Shown: piece after piece, positions 8,328 through 15,772 of the stretch
Layout of the letters: every line of letters starts with the position of its first letter
Position numbering within the stretch: the first letter of the stretch is position 1
Source of the DNA: Bacteroidota bacterium
GTDB taxonomy: Bacteria; Bacteroidota; Bacteroidia; Bacteroidales; PUMT01
Assembly (NCBI GenBank): GCA_003567115.1
Contig: PXAP01000214.1
Span: 1 to 17,088 of the forward strand
Reading direction: 5' to 3'
DNA length: 17,088 nucleotides
Position numbers and translations under genes: made by a program
Notes under the pieces: generated by a model
What the model was told of the DNA's origin: nothing
Seen by the model: the letters and a program-made list of their open reading frames with translations, nothing else
Database searches by the model: none

Positions 8328-9446
8328 ATGATAAAGACAATCCTGCTGCTGAATCCCGTTTATGTTACTTTATTCTGGGCTGTAGTTCTTAGTTTCTACA
8401 GGAGCAGGAAACACGCTCCAAAAATTTTTCTTGGCAAATTCATGTTTGTCGCTTTTGTGCTTTATATCTCACACTACTTTTATTTTACCGGTCAGTTTAA
8501 AGTTTACTATTATCTTGATAGCATATATACACTTACTTCGCTTGCAGTCTATCCTCTTTACCATATTTATATCAGGCTGCTAACAGTTGACAGGGAGTTT
8601 TCACCTTCGCTTCACCTTAAATATCTCGCCTTGCCGGCAATAATGTTTATATTGCACCTGACCGGATATCTCCTGATGAATGATTCTGAAGTAATTTATT
8701 ACCTGAAAATGGTATTACCTGGCAAAGAGTCCGGGCAAGGAATAACCGGATATATGGGGATAATTCACACCCTTTTCAGAGTAGTTTTTATTTGCCAGGT
8801 AATTATATATCTCTACCTTAATTACCGCCTGATCTCCACGCATAATGATCAACTGCAGGAATTTTATTCCAATATTGAAGAACGTAAGCTTGACTGGGTA
8901 CAATTTTTCAATTTTTCTCTTGCAGTGACATCGCTGGCCAGTATTTTCGCCGCTATACTGGGAAGGGATATATTTAATGCCAGTGATCTCCATCTTGCTG
9001 TTCCATCGGTAATTTTCAGCGTAATGCTTTTTATAATAGGATTACTGGGAAATACACAAAAGGAGGTATATACTGAACGACTGCACCAAACTGAAATTAA
9101 GGAAAAGCCTAAGTCATCACCTTCAATAAAGAAAAAGATGGAAAGACTGTTTGAAAAGGAGATGATATTTAAAAGTCCGGATCTGAAGATATGGGACCTG
9201 TGCAATATGCTGGGAACTAACCGCACCTATGTTTCCAGGATGATCAACAACGAATATGGAAGGAATTTCTGTAATCATGTTAATCATTACCGGGTTGAAT
9301 ATGCAAAAAAACTTATTGGAGAAAATAAACTGATCACCAACGAAGAAGTTGCCGAGTTGTCAGGTTTTGGATCTGTTAACTCATTATACCGGGCATTTAA
9401 ATCTATAGAAAACAAGTCCCTTGGAGAATTAAGGGAAGAAAGTTAG
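8328..9446 (+). CDS. Seven-helix membrane-bound AraC-family regulator
   Basis: The protein has 372 residues with two parts. Residues 1-240 contain about seven hydrophobic segments (near 5-24, 36-54, 64-84, 98-117, 144-165, 191-212 and 221-240), with polar loops such as SRKHAPK and IEERKLDW. A charged linker (about 243-275) leads to a C-terminal AraC/XylS DNA-binding domain: first helix-turn-helix around 285-310 (IWDLCNMLGTNRTYVSRMIN), second around 335-360 (EEVAELSGFGSVNSLYRAFK). Known: Bacteroidota have many such 7TM-AraC proteins, where the membrane part is thought to sense a signal while the DNA-binding domain works at the inner face. It is transcribed away from the beta-helix/T9SS block, so control of that block is a natural inference. 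The second helix-turn-helix departs slightly from the common SxFxRxFK pattern (SLYRAFKSIENKS). Confidence 0.9.
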   Translation: MIKTILLLNPVYVTLFWAVVLSFYRSRKHAPKIFLGKFMFVAFVLYISHYFYFTGQFKVYYYLDSIYTLTSLAVYPLYHIYIRLLTVDREFSPSLHLKYLALPAIMFILHLTGYLLMNDSEVIYYLKMVLPGKESGQGITGYMGIIHTLFRVVFICQVIIYLYLNYRLISTHNDQLQEFYSNIEERKLDWVQFFNFSLAVTSLASIFAAILGRDIFNASDLHLAVPSVIFSVMLFIIGLLGNTQKEVYTERLHQTEIKEKPKSSPSIKKKMERLFEKEMIFKSPDLKIWDLCNMLGTNRTYVSRMINNEYGRNFCNHVNHYRVEYAKKLIGENKLITNEEVAELSGFGSVNSLYRAFKSIENKSLGELREES

Positions 9447-9468
9447 TTGCATCTTTCCTGTAGCCGGC

Positions 9469-9726
9469 TTATTTATCAATTTCATCCATTTTATCAGGAT
9501 CAGCTACAATCTTCCCACCCTTCACAGTGGATCCTATAACTATTCCGGCACTAACTATAACAATGTTTTTGATTATTTACTGCCCTTCCAGTGTAGGAGC
9601 ATAGGGGATACTGGTAAATGCCTCTTCAGGAAAAAGGAACATGGGCGTTAAAGTTCCGAGCATCTGAAAAAATAATAAAAATAATGTTTCCCGGAGATAT
9701 ATCCCGAATATCAGACCAAGTCCATT
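9469..9726 (-). pseudogene. Remnant of a YkgB/DoxX-like membrane protein gene
   Basis: The minus strand reads NGLGLIFGIYL, then FLLFFQMLGTLTPMFLFPEE, AFTSIPYAPTLEGQ, a stop (TAA, 9577-9579), and in the same frame IIKNIVIVSAGIVIGSTVKG and a short tail ending at 9469-9471. The run G-Q-stop-I-I-K-N sits where YkgB/DoxX-type proteins have an aromatic or bulky residue before a [IL]-[IV]-K-[ND] segment, so the stop is probably a mutated tyrosine codon. The N-terminal half of the family is missing: upstream the frame runs straight into the stop codon of the TIM-barrel gene. Hydrophobic composition across the stop and loss of the 5' end support a decayed gene. The family call rests on remembered features (NGLG, the PY..LEG turn, the K-[ND] helix), and I am fairly sure of decay but less sure of the exact family. 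Confidence 0.65.
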
Positions 9727-9744
9727 ATTGAAGCAAATTATTCT

Positions 9745-10680
9745 TCAAGTTTCAAAGGAGTCAACCTTCCTGTAAGCTTCAATAAAAGCTTTCTCTCCCT
9801 CCTTTCCGGGAATACTTCTGCCATGTTCTGTACAGATAACCCCGTTATAGCCTTTATCATACAAATGCTTAAATACGTTCAGATAGTTAATCTCTCCCGT
9901 TGTGGGTTCCTGCCTTCCGGGATGGTCGCCGACGTGGAAAGCGGAAATATATTCCCAGGCCATATCTATATTGGGGATAAGGTTGCCTTCTGTGATCTGC
10001 TGATGATACAGGTCATTTACGATACGGCAGCTTGGGTGGTCAACAGCCTTGCAAATCATATAGGCCTGTGGTATGGTTGTAAGAAAAAGCCCGGGATGAT
10101 TTATTAACCCGTTGAGCGGCTCCATAACAAGAACCAGTCGGTGAGGGCCTACAATATCACAGCACATCCTCATAGAATCAATTACATTGGCTGTCTGATA
10201 GTCCCAGTGCAGCCTTTGATCATAACGACCGGGTACAACAAGGGCTGTTTCGACATTGGTGCGCTTCTGCACTTCAAGCCCCATCTTCATTCTTTCCCTG
10301 AGCATATCCATCATTTCAGGATCACGGGTAACCATGGACTCAACTCCGAAATCGGCATAAAGTACAAAAGGACCCAGATCCATGCCAAGACGGTCGAGCT
10401 CATCAGCGATCTTTTCCTGCATAGCCGGTTCCTTGTTCATTAAACCATTATCAAAGATAGCCCTGAAACCCTGATCATGCATAAACCTTATCTGGTCTAT
10501 CAGGTCAGTCCCTGCATGCTCAGTGAAAGTACCAAAACTCGGAGCATATTTCAGGTTGAACTTTTCCCTGTTTGATGCCCTGACTTCCGGCGAAGCTGCA
10601 GCTGCGTCAAAGGCACCCGATATGCCTGTCATTGCAATTCCACCAAGAGCAGTGTTACGGATAAATTTTCTACGTTCCAT
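9745..10680 (-). CDS. Tat-signal TIM-barrel, hydroxypyruvate isomerase-like
   Basis: The 311-residue protein starts with a twin-arginine-type signal (ERRKFIRNTALGGIAMTG, then a stretch ending AAAAS). The rest is an AP-endonuclease-2/xylose-isomerase-like barrel of the hydroxypyruvate isomerase group. Likely metal and catalytic residues are Glu187 (VMEPLN), Asp223 and His226 (NDLYHQ), His249 (FHVGDHPGR) and Glu285 (ICTEHG), matching the Glu-Asp-His/Gln-Glu set known for these isomerases. Inferred role: isomerisation or epimerisation of a sugar or keto-sugar outside the cytoplasm. The substrate cannot be read from sequence. It stands alone on the minus strand; the region behind its stop is a pseudogene. 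A related Tat-type Gfo/Idh/MocA gene lies 3.4 kb away on the other strand, and the two families often cooperate in sugar oxidation pathways. Confidence 0.85.
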   Translation of the reverse strand: MERRKFIRNTALGGIAMTGISGAFDAAAASPEVRASNREKFNLKYAPSFGTFTEHAGTDLIDQIRFMHDQGFRAIFDNGLMNKEPAMQEKIADELDRLGMDLGPFVLYADFGVESMVTRDPEMMDMLRERMKMGLEVQKRTNVETALVVPGRYDQRLHWDYQTANVIDSMRMCCDIVGPHRLVLVMEPLNGLINHPGLFLTTIPQAYMICKAVDHPSCRIVNDLYHQQITEGNLIPNIDMAWEYISAFHVGDHPGRQEPTTGEINYLNVFKHLYDKGYNGVICTEHGRSIPGKEGEKAFIEAYRKVDSFET

Positions 10681-11085
10681 AGTAATATCGAATTTTAGGT
10701 TACTACTCGTTATAATGATGTATAAAAATAAGAAAAGTAAACCAATTTATGAATAAAGCATGGGGGATCCATGGATTGAAAAGCAGATTATCCGGATCAT
10801 GAATTAGTAACACATTGTTAAACAATTTGCTAACTATACTTTATGCGAATGGACCTAAATTAAGAAGCATTATGCGGGAGTGACTCCTTATGTTTCCTTT
10901 TTCAGAGGTGGTATTTCAGTTAACGGATTTTCTTGATTATCTTGCATGTAAAATCACTAAATAATAAACACCTCTGTATGTTGATAATAAAATAAAATCC
11001 CAAACAGCTCATTCATATTTTATCAGGAAAAAGCTACTTTTCAACTCTTTTCCTATTACTTATAATTCTTTCAGCTTCTCTACCC
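10681..11085. other. Divergent intergenic region with a nested stem and an open leader frame
   Basis: This 405-base gap separates the minus-strand TIM-barrel gene from the plus-strand barrel gene. From left to right it holds a 10-bp palindrome (ATCCATGGAT, 10767-10776), the inverted repeat TTGTTAAACAA (10815-10825), long complementary arms at 10903-10976 (separate entry), and an open frame from 10996 that continues in phase into the gene at 11086. No clear TAnnTTTG promoter was found. Confidence 0.4.
10903..10976 (+). other. Nested complementary arms, possible structured leader
   Basis: CAGAGGTG (10903-10910) is the exact reverse complement of CACCTCTG (10969-10976). Inside them GATTTT (10926-10931) pairs with AAAATC (10950-10955), and TATTT can pair with AAATA between the two layers. 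This would fold into one long interrupted stem in an RNA leading to the barrel gene at 11086. No known riboswitch motif was recognised, and A/T-rich DNA gives such pairs by chance fairly often. Confidence 0.3.
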
Positions 11086-11859
11086 ATGACCTTGAAGGCA
11101 GCCGGTGAATCGCCGGAAAAAGAGATTCAGCCGGGTATATACCTTAAAATTGACCAGGGGGCCTCCCGGGGCCTGTTGCTGGATGAAAGGATGTCAAACC
11201 TTCATTATGAGGGTTGGGGCGGTGTACTTAATTTTGGCCGTCGCGCACACAGGCCTTCATATATCGCCGAATGGAGTTTTGCCCGGCTTCAGTTCAATTA
11301 TTCCAAACCTGCCCATAAAAACACGGTGGTGGAGAACCCCGGAGCAGGTTTAAGGTACAGGCACCTCAAAAAACTGGATCTTTCTGAAAGTTATGATTTT
11401 TATGCAGGTTTGCAGGCCAATATTTTTGGAAATTTCCGCCTTGCTCAGAGGCTGGGGAACTCTTTCCTGTTTGCAGACATGGTAGGTGAGTTAAGGCCGC
11501 AGGCCGAAATCCATGTCAGCAGCCATTTCTGGTCAAGGAACTGGTATATTGAGCTTTCCGCAGCAGCCAGTCTCTTTGGCTATACAGTCAGGATACCCGA
11601 ATATGGAGTAAGCTTCGAGCTGGCAGAAGACGGGGGGGTAAAGATTCAGGGCTATGAGCAGCAGTTTCTGCTTCCGTATAATTATGCTCATGTAACTACC
11701 GGGATTTTCATAAGGGAATCATTCGGGGGTAATACAAATCCCAACTGGTTCAGGATAGGATATAAATGGGACTATTATACTATGAAGGGCAAACACAGCC
11801 TTAACATGAATAATGCCCTCCATCAACTTGTCCTGGAATTATATTTCAGGGTAAAATGA
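11086..11859 (+). CDS. Predicted outer-membrane beta-barrel protein, start uncertain
   Basis: From the first ATG the protein has 257 residues with alternating aromatic/hydrophobic strands and a C-terminal strand LVLELYFRVK, as in small outer-membrane barrels; the family is not recognised. The start is a puzzle. The same frame is open upstream from 10996 and encodes a typical signal peptide core (STLFLLLIILSASLPMTLKA, 11041-11100) that includes this ATG's Met near its end. No ATG, GTG or TTG lies in that stretch; only ATT codons (11011, 11017) precede the hydrophobic run. Either translation starts at a rare ATT, or a start codon or one base has been lost. A one-base change in the TTTT run at 11038-11041 would join it to a frame reading IRKKLL, which also lacks a start. 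Starting at 11086 would remove export. It is followed after 50 bases by the peptidase gene. Confidence 0.7.
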   Translation: MTLKAAGESPEKEIQPGIYLKIDQGASRGLLLDERMSNLHYEGWGGVLNFGRRAHRPSYIAEWSFARLQFNYSKPAHKNTVVENPGAGLRYRHLKKLDLSESYDFYAGLQANIFGNFRLAQRLGNSFLFADMVGELRPQAEIHVSSHFWSRNWYIELSAAASLFGYTVRIPEYGVSFELAEDGGVKIQGYEQQFLLPYNYAHVTTGIFIRESFGGNTNPNWFRIGYKWDYYTMKGKHSLNMNNALHQLVLELYFRVK

Positions 11860-11909
11860 AAATTGCTTTTGTACAATTGCTTAACGATAATCTGTAAAAC
11901 ACATAAAAT

Positions 11910-12959
11910 ATGAGACACCATATTTCAGAATACACAGGATCAGTAACCCGGGTTTCCAGATTGTTCATGGTGGTCATTGTTATGACCACAATTATGCAAT
12001 CGTGCGAAAAATTGCTCATAAAACCCGACCCGCTGGAAGATCCTGTAACCATATTTGAAGAAATATGGTATTTTACAGAAAAGCATTACTCATTTTTTGA
12101 ATATAAAGAAATTGACTGGCACAGAATTTACAACCGGTACAGACCTATGGTAAAATACGATATGAACCGGGTCGAGCTTTTTGACCTCTGTGCAGCAATG
12201 TTGTTCCAACTCAGAGACGGCCACGTCAACCTGATGAGCTCCTTTGACCGCTCGCGCTACTGGAAATGGTACCTGGAGAATCCCGAAAATTTCAGTCACT
12301 CATTAATAGAAAGAAATTATTACAGGCAAAGGCAAAGGTATGTAGGACCTCTTGAATATCTCAATATGGAAGATGCAATATACGTATATTACGGTAGTTT
12401 CGCCAACAGAATAAGTGACGGCCATCTGGATATTATACTTGCTGGTCTTGACGAAAAGAAGGGCCTGATAATAGATGTCCGGAATAACGGAGGAGGAAGC
12501 ACTGTGAATGCAAAAAGGCTGACCTCCCGTTTTACTGACCAAAAAGTATTTGTCGGTCACAATTACGTGAAGACAGGCCCCGGATATAATGATTTCAGAA
12601 AAGAGGATATCTATATTGAACCTCACGAGGGAGAAAGGTTCACAGGTAATGTTATAGTGCTGACAAACAGGAGGAGCTATAGCGCAACCACCTATTTTAC
12701 CCAGTATATGAATGCCCTGGAAAACGTTACCTTCATTGGCGATACCACCGGAGGCGGAGGAGGCATGCCTGCTTTTCATGACCTGCCCAACGGATGGCTG
12801 TTAAGAGTTTCGAGCTCAAAATTCTACAGCCCCGAAGGTATCAATATTGAGTCTGGTATCCCACCCCATATACAGATAGATATGTCAGAGGAATCGATGG
12901 CGGAAGGAAAAGATGATATTCTGGAAAAAGCCATCGAAATTCTCAAGAATAATAATTAA
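11910..12959 (+). CDS. S41-family serine peptidase lipoprotein
   Basis: The protein has 349 residues. A hydrophobic signal (RLFMVVIVMTTIMQSC) ends in a lipobox-like MQSC with Cys32 as likely lipid-anchor site. An N-terminal helical part contains LRDGHVNL (His105), the conserved DGH motif of C-terminal-processing/tricorn-type S41 peptidases. The core shows GLIIDVRNNGGGS (about 185-197) and the nucleophile segment NRRSYSATTYF with Ser258, followed by GDTTGGGGG and an EGI..E.GIPPHI end typical of the family. There is little room for a PDZ domain between residues 110 and 150, so this belongs to the PDZ-less, tricorn-like branch. Expected place: periplasm or outer membrane, facing protein or peptide substrates. 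The stop lies 11 bases before the hydrolase start, and the upstream barrel gene is 50 bases away, so the three probably share a transcript. Confidence 0.9.
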   Translation: MRHHISEYTGSVTRVSRLFMVVIVMTTIMQSCEKLLIKPDPLEDPVTIFEEIWYFTEKHYSFFEYKEIDWHRIYNRYRPMVKYDMNRVELFDLCAAMLFQLRDGHVNLMSSFDRSRYWKWYLENPENFSHSLIERNYYRQRQRYVGPLEYLNMEDAIYVYYGSFANRISDGHLDIILAGLDEKKGLIIDVRNNGGGSTVNAKRLTSRFTDQKVFVGHNYVKTGPGYNDFRKEDIYIEPHEGERFTGNVIVLTNRRSYSATTYFTQYMNALENVTFIGDTTGGGGGMPAFHDLPNGWLLRVSSSKFYSPEGINIESGIPPHIQIDMSEESMAEGKDDILEKAIEILKNNN

Positions 12960-12970
12960 AGCCGGATAAA

Positions 12971-13822
12971 ATGGATAATCTTATTGATTTCTTTTCTGTT
13001 CTGCGAAGGATAATACTTTTGGGTTTAACTGTCTATATTGCATTTTCAGGCATTCTCTATCTTTTTCAGGATCAACTGATTTTCTTCAGACAAAGCATTG
13101 AGCCCGGAAGACTTCAGCAGATAAACCAGAGGTTCCCTTCAGCGGAAGAGGTGACTCTGGATACGGGAGACAATATCACCCTGCACGGCTGGCTTTTAAA
13201 CAGCAGCAAGGAAGATCCCTCTCCGCTGCTAATCTATTTTGGAGGGAACGCAGAAGAGGTTTCCCGGATGATTCAGGAAATGGAAAAAATCGGTGAATGG
13301 TCTGTTTTGCTTGTAAATTACAGAGGCTACGGATTGAGTGAAGGCAAGCCCGGGGAGAAGGCTATGATAAATGATGCAATATTACTCTATGATAAATTTT
13401 CCAAACGAAACGACATATATGCCGGTCAAATTGCTGTTATGGGGCGCAGCCTGGGGACTGCCATGGCTGTCCACCTGTCTGCCAAACGGAATATAGCGGC
13501 CACTATCCTGATTTCTCCGTTTGGAAGCCTGGAAGATGTGGCCGGTTCTAATTTCCCCTTCATGCCTGTAGGCTTGCTGCTTAAACACAAATTCAATTTA
13601 AAAAATCCGGCCGCAGCTGCCGTCAATCCAATGCTTACTCTGGTTGCATCAAACGACAGGATCATTCCCGCGCATCATTCAAAAAAACTATTTAAAGCCT
13701 GGAAGGGGGAAAAAAGATTCCGGGTAATAGAACATACAGATCATAATACCATCTCTATGGGGGCAGGTTTCTGGAGCAGCATAAAGGATTTTCTCCACAA
13801 ACAAAGGCTGGATAATTCCTGA
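12971..13822 (+). CDS. Membrane-anchored alpha/beta hydrolase (Bem46/ABHD13-like)
   Basis: The 283-residue protein begins with a transmembrane anchor (about 12-32) followed by LFQDQLIFFRQ, a layout typical of Bem46/ABHD13-type hydrolases. The hydrolase core has the oxyanion-region motif YFGGNAEE (about 89-96), NYRGYGLSEG (about 116-125), the nucleophile elbow GRSLG with Ser160, Asp229 in ASNDRIIP and His258 in TDHNT, which completes the triad. Known: relatives act as esterases, lipases or acyl-protein thioesterases, but the substrate cannot be told here. It follows the S41 peptidase by 11 bases and no terminator separates them, so they are likely co-transcribed. The large cap domain of some relatives is absent. 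Confidence 0.9.
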   Translation: MDNLIDFFSVLRRIILLGLTVYIAFSGILYLFQDQLIFFRQSIEPGRLQQINQRFPSAEEVTLDTGDNITLHGWLLNSSKEDPSPLLIYFGGNAEEVSRMIQEMEKIGEWSVLLVNYRGYGLSEGKPGEKAMINDAILLYDKFSKRNDIYAGQIAVMGRSLGTAMAVHLSAKRNIAATILISPFGSLEDVAGSNFPFMPVGLLLKHKFNLKNPAAAAVNPMLTLVASNDRIIPAHHSKKLFKAWKGEKRFRVIEHTDHNTISMGAGFWSSIKDFLHKQRLDNS

Positions 13823-14128
13823 AGCTGATTCAGCCACAGATGATTATTTTATCAATATCTTTTTATTATAAGTATTATTTTCTATCTTGCTTTTTTATTA
13901 ACACCATAGCAACTGAAAAGGGCAAATTCGCTACAATCCGATTATCCACCGCCAGAGGATGGGGGCTTTAACTACGATTTTTGTTCCCACCGTGAATTTT
14001 TTGAACCTAACATGTTTTTCGGGCAAAGCCCTGCCAGGACATTGCCTCACCCAAAAGATGAGGGTTTACAAGATAAACTAAAACCAAAAGTAAAACAATC
14101 ATTTTAAACTTTTTAAAACTAACCTGAT
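13823..14128 (+). other. Intergenic region with no clear gene
   Basis: This 306-base region lies between the hydrolase and the Gfo/Idh/MocA gene. A weak stem CTGAA-GCTGA-TTCAG sits just after the hydrolase stop but has no T-run directly behind it. A frame is open from about 13909 to 14107 (D-Y-P-P-P-E-D-G-G-F-N-Y, ending K-V-K-Q-S-F), but it has only one internal ATG and no recognisable relatives. The last 60 bases are A-rich and lead directly to the next start. Confidence 0.4.
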
Positions 14129-15487
14129 ATGGATTCCAAAACTTCAAGAACCATCAGCCGCAGGAGATTTATAGGAACCTCCTCTGCTGCTCTGGCCGGT
14201 TTGACTATAGTTCCTTCTCATGTCGTTTCAGGCCTCGGTCATGCTGCCCCCAGTGACAAATTAAACATTGCAGGCATTGGTATAGGCGGAATGGGAAGAA
14301 ATGTACTCCGCAATATCCCGGATACGGAAAATATTGTCGCACTTTGCGATGTGGACTGGAATGAGCGGGCTGAAAGAGTATTCAACACTTACCCTGAAGC
14401 CAGGCGTTATAAGGACTACCGGATCATGCTGGATGCTCAGAGTGAGATAGATGCAGTCGTCATCGCAACTCCCGATCACACTCATGCCCTGCCAACCATG
14501 GAGGCTATAAAACGAGGGAAACATGTTTATACTGAAAAACCCCTTACACGAACCGTATATGAAGCCAGGATGCTTACGGAAGCTGCCAGAGATAATAAAG
14601 TTGCCACCCAGATGGGAAATCAGGGTCAGGCCGGTGATGCACCCAGAAGGCTCCGTGAAATGATATGGGAGGGAGTTATTGGCTCCGTGGAAGAAATCCA
14701 TGTGTGGACAGACCGCCCCAACAGGGGACTATCCGGCACATTTTGGCCACAGGGGGTATCACGCCCTGATGAAGTTCTGCCTGTACCCGAAGGCCTTGAC
14801 TGGGATCTGTTTATAGGTCCGGCACCCATGCGCCCATATCACCCGTCATATCATCCTTTTAACTGGAGAGGCTGGCTGGATTTTGGAACCGGTGGACTGG
14901 GCGATATCGGATGCCATTCATTTGATCCGGTATTCCGTGCATTAAAACTGAAATACCCCACCAGTGTGCAGGCAGTATCAACACTTGTGAATGACGAAAC
15001 TTACCCGCTCGGGTCAATGGTAACTTATGATTTTCCCGCACGTGAAGAAATGCCTCCGCTCAGGCTTACATGGTATGACGGAGGAATGCGCCCGCCCCGT
15101 ATTCCCGGTATAGAGGAAGGCGTACAGTTGGGAGCAGGAGGCACACTATATATTGGCAGCAAAGGCATGATACTCGGAAATGAGATTTTCCCGATTTCAT
15201 TACGTGAATCATATGAACGGCCAAAGCCATACATCCCGTCATCACCAGGGCACCATGAAGAATGGATAAATGCCTGTAAAGGAGGTGACCCGGCAGGATC
15301 GAATTTTGACTGGGCAGGCCCGCTTACAGAAACAGTGCTGTTGGGAAACATAGCACTTCGCCCCGAACTCAGAGAAAAACTGAGTTACCGTACCCTTGAT
15401 TTCGATCCGGAAAGTCTTGGTTTTCCCAATCTGCCCGAAGCAGATCAGTTCCTCCATTATGAATACAGGCAAGGGTGGAGCTTGTAA
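14129..15487 (+). CDS. Tat-exported Gfo/Idh/MocA family oxidoreductase
   Basis: The product has 452 residues. It opens with a twin-arginine signal (SRRRFIGTSSAALAGL, residues 10-25), then a Rossmann domain with the dinucleotide-binding loop GIGIGGMG (49-56), DVDWNER after the second strand, the VIATPDHTHA segment and the conserved EKP (136-138). The C-terminal domain includes GGLGDIGCHSFDP with the likely catalytic His263, then a beta-sheet used for substrate binding. Known: this group oxidises or epimerises sugars, inositols or glycosides with NAD(P); exported Tat forms are common in Bacteroidota and one branch (GH109) uses NAD in glycoside hydrolysis, which I cannot exclude. The substrate is unknown. 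It may work with the Tat-type TIM-barrel at 9745-10680, but they are not adjacent or co-transcribed. Confidence 0.9.
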   Translation: MDSKTSRTISRRRFIGTSSAALAGLTIVPSHVVSGLGHAAPSDKLNIAGIGIGGMGRNVLRNIPDTENIVALCDVDWNERAERVFNTYPEARRYKDYRIMLDAQSEIDAVVIATPDHTHALPTMEAIKRGKHVYTEKPLTRTVYEARMLTEAARDNKVATQMGNQGQAGDAPRRLREMIWEGVIGSVEEIHVWTDRPNRGLSGTFWPQGVSRPDEVLPVPEGLDWDLFIGPAPMRPYHPSYHPFNWRGWLDFGTGGLGDIGCHSFDPVFRALKLKYPTSVQAVSTLVNDETYPLGSMVTYDFPAREEMPPLRLTWYDGGMRPPRIPGIEEGVQLGAGGTLYIGSKGMILGNEIFPISLRESYERPKPYIPSSPGHHEEWINACKGGDPAGSNFDWAGPLTETVLLGNIALRPELREKLSYRTLDFDPESLGFPNLPEADQFLHYEYRQGWSL

Positions 15488-15533
15488 TTTTTCCCGGCAA
15501 ACTGGCTTGTTGTGGATGCAAAAGCAGATATAG

Positions 15534-15550
15534 TGTGGAAAATTTCCACA
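15534..15550. promoter_or_regulatory. Perfect 17-bp inverted repeat, candidate operator
   Basis: TGTGGAAAATTTCCACA has two perfect 8-bp arms around a single central A. It lies 47 bases behind the oxidoreductase stop and about 220 bases before the DJ-1 gene, in an A/T-rich gap. No T-run follows, so it is not a terminator. Symmetry and length fit a binding site for a dimeric repressor, but no matching regulator gene is visible nearby. A sigma70-like pair (TTTTTG, 17 bases, TATAAT) at 15687-15715 lies downstream; this form is not the usual Bacteroidota promoter. Confidence 0.45.
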
Positions 15551-15772
15551 AGAACAGAACGCGTAAGAACCGTTTTATGAATCGGAGGAATAATTACAGT
15601 TGCCAAAAAACAGGGAAAATGTCTGAAATCCTTGAGATAATATAATAATAATCATATATAAAGCACTTTTATGATATTACTATCAGTTTTTGGCATAATT
15701 ATTTACCATTATAATAAAGGTTTATTGCAAATTTTTAAAAAATCCGATTACTAATTCCAAAAACCTGATATT

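Noticed and set aside
10767..10776. 10-bp palindrome ATCCATGGAT
   Set aside because: It is short, overlaps common restriction-type sequence and has no partner or clear position relative to a promoter.
13909..14107. Open frame of about 65 codons before the Gfo/Idh/MocA gene (contains D-Y-P-P-P-E-D-G-G-F-N-Y)
   Set aside because: No start codon near its beginning, only one internal ATG, no recognised family and no ribosome binding site. Best treated as a chance frame or very old debris.
15687..15715. Sigma70-like promoter TTTTTG-17-TATAAT ahead of the DJ-1 gene
   Set aside because: Bacteroidota primary sigma factor promoters use TTTG and TAnnTTTG; in such A/T-rich DNA this match is weak evidence, so it is only mentioned with the inverted repeat.
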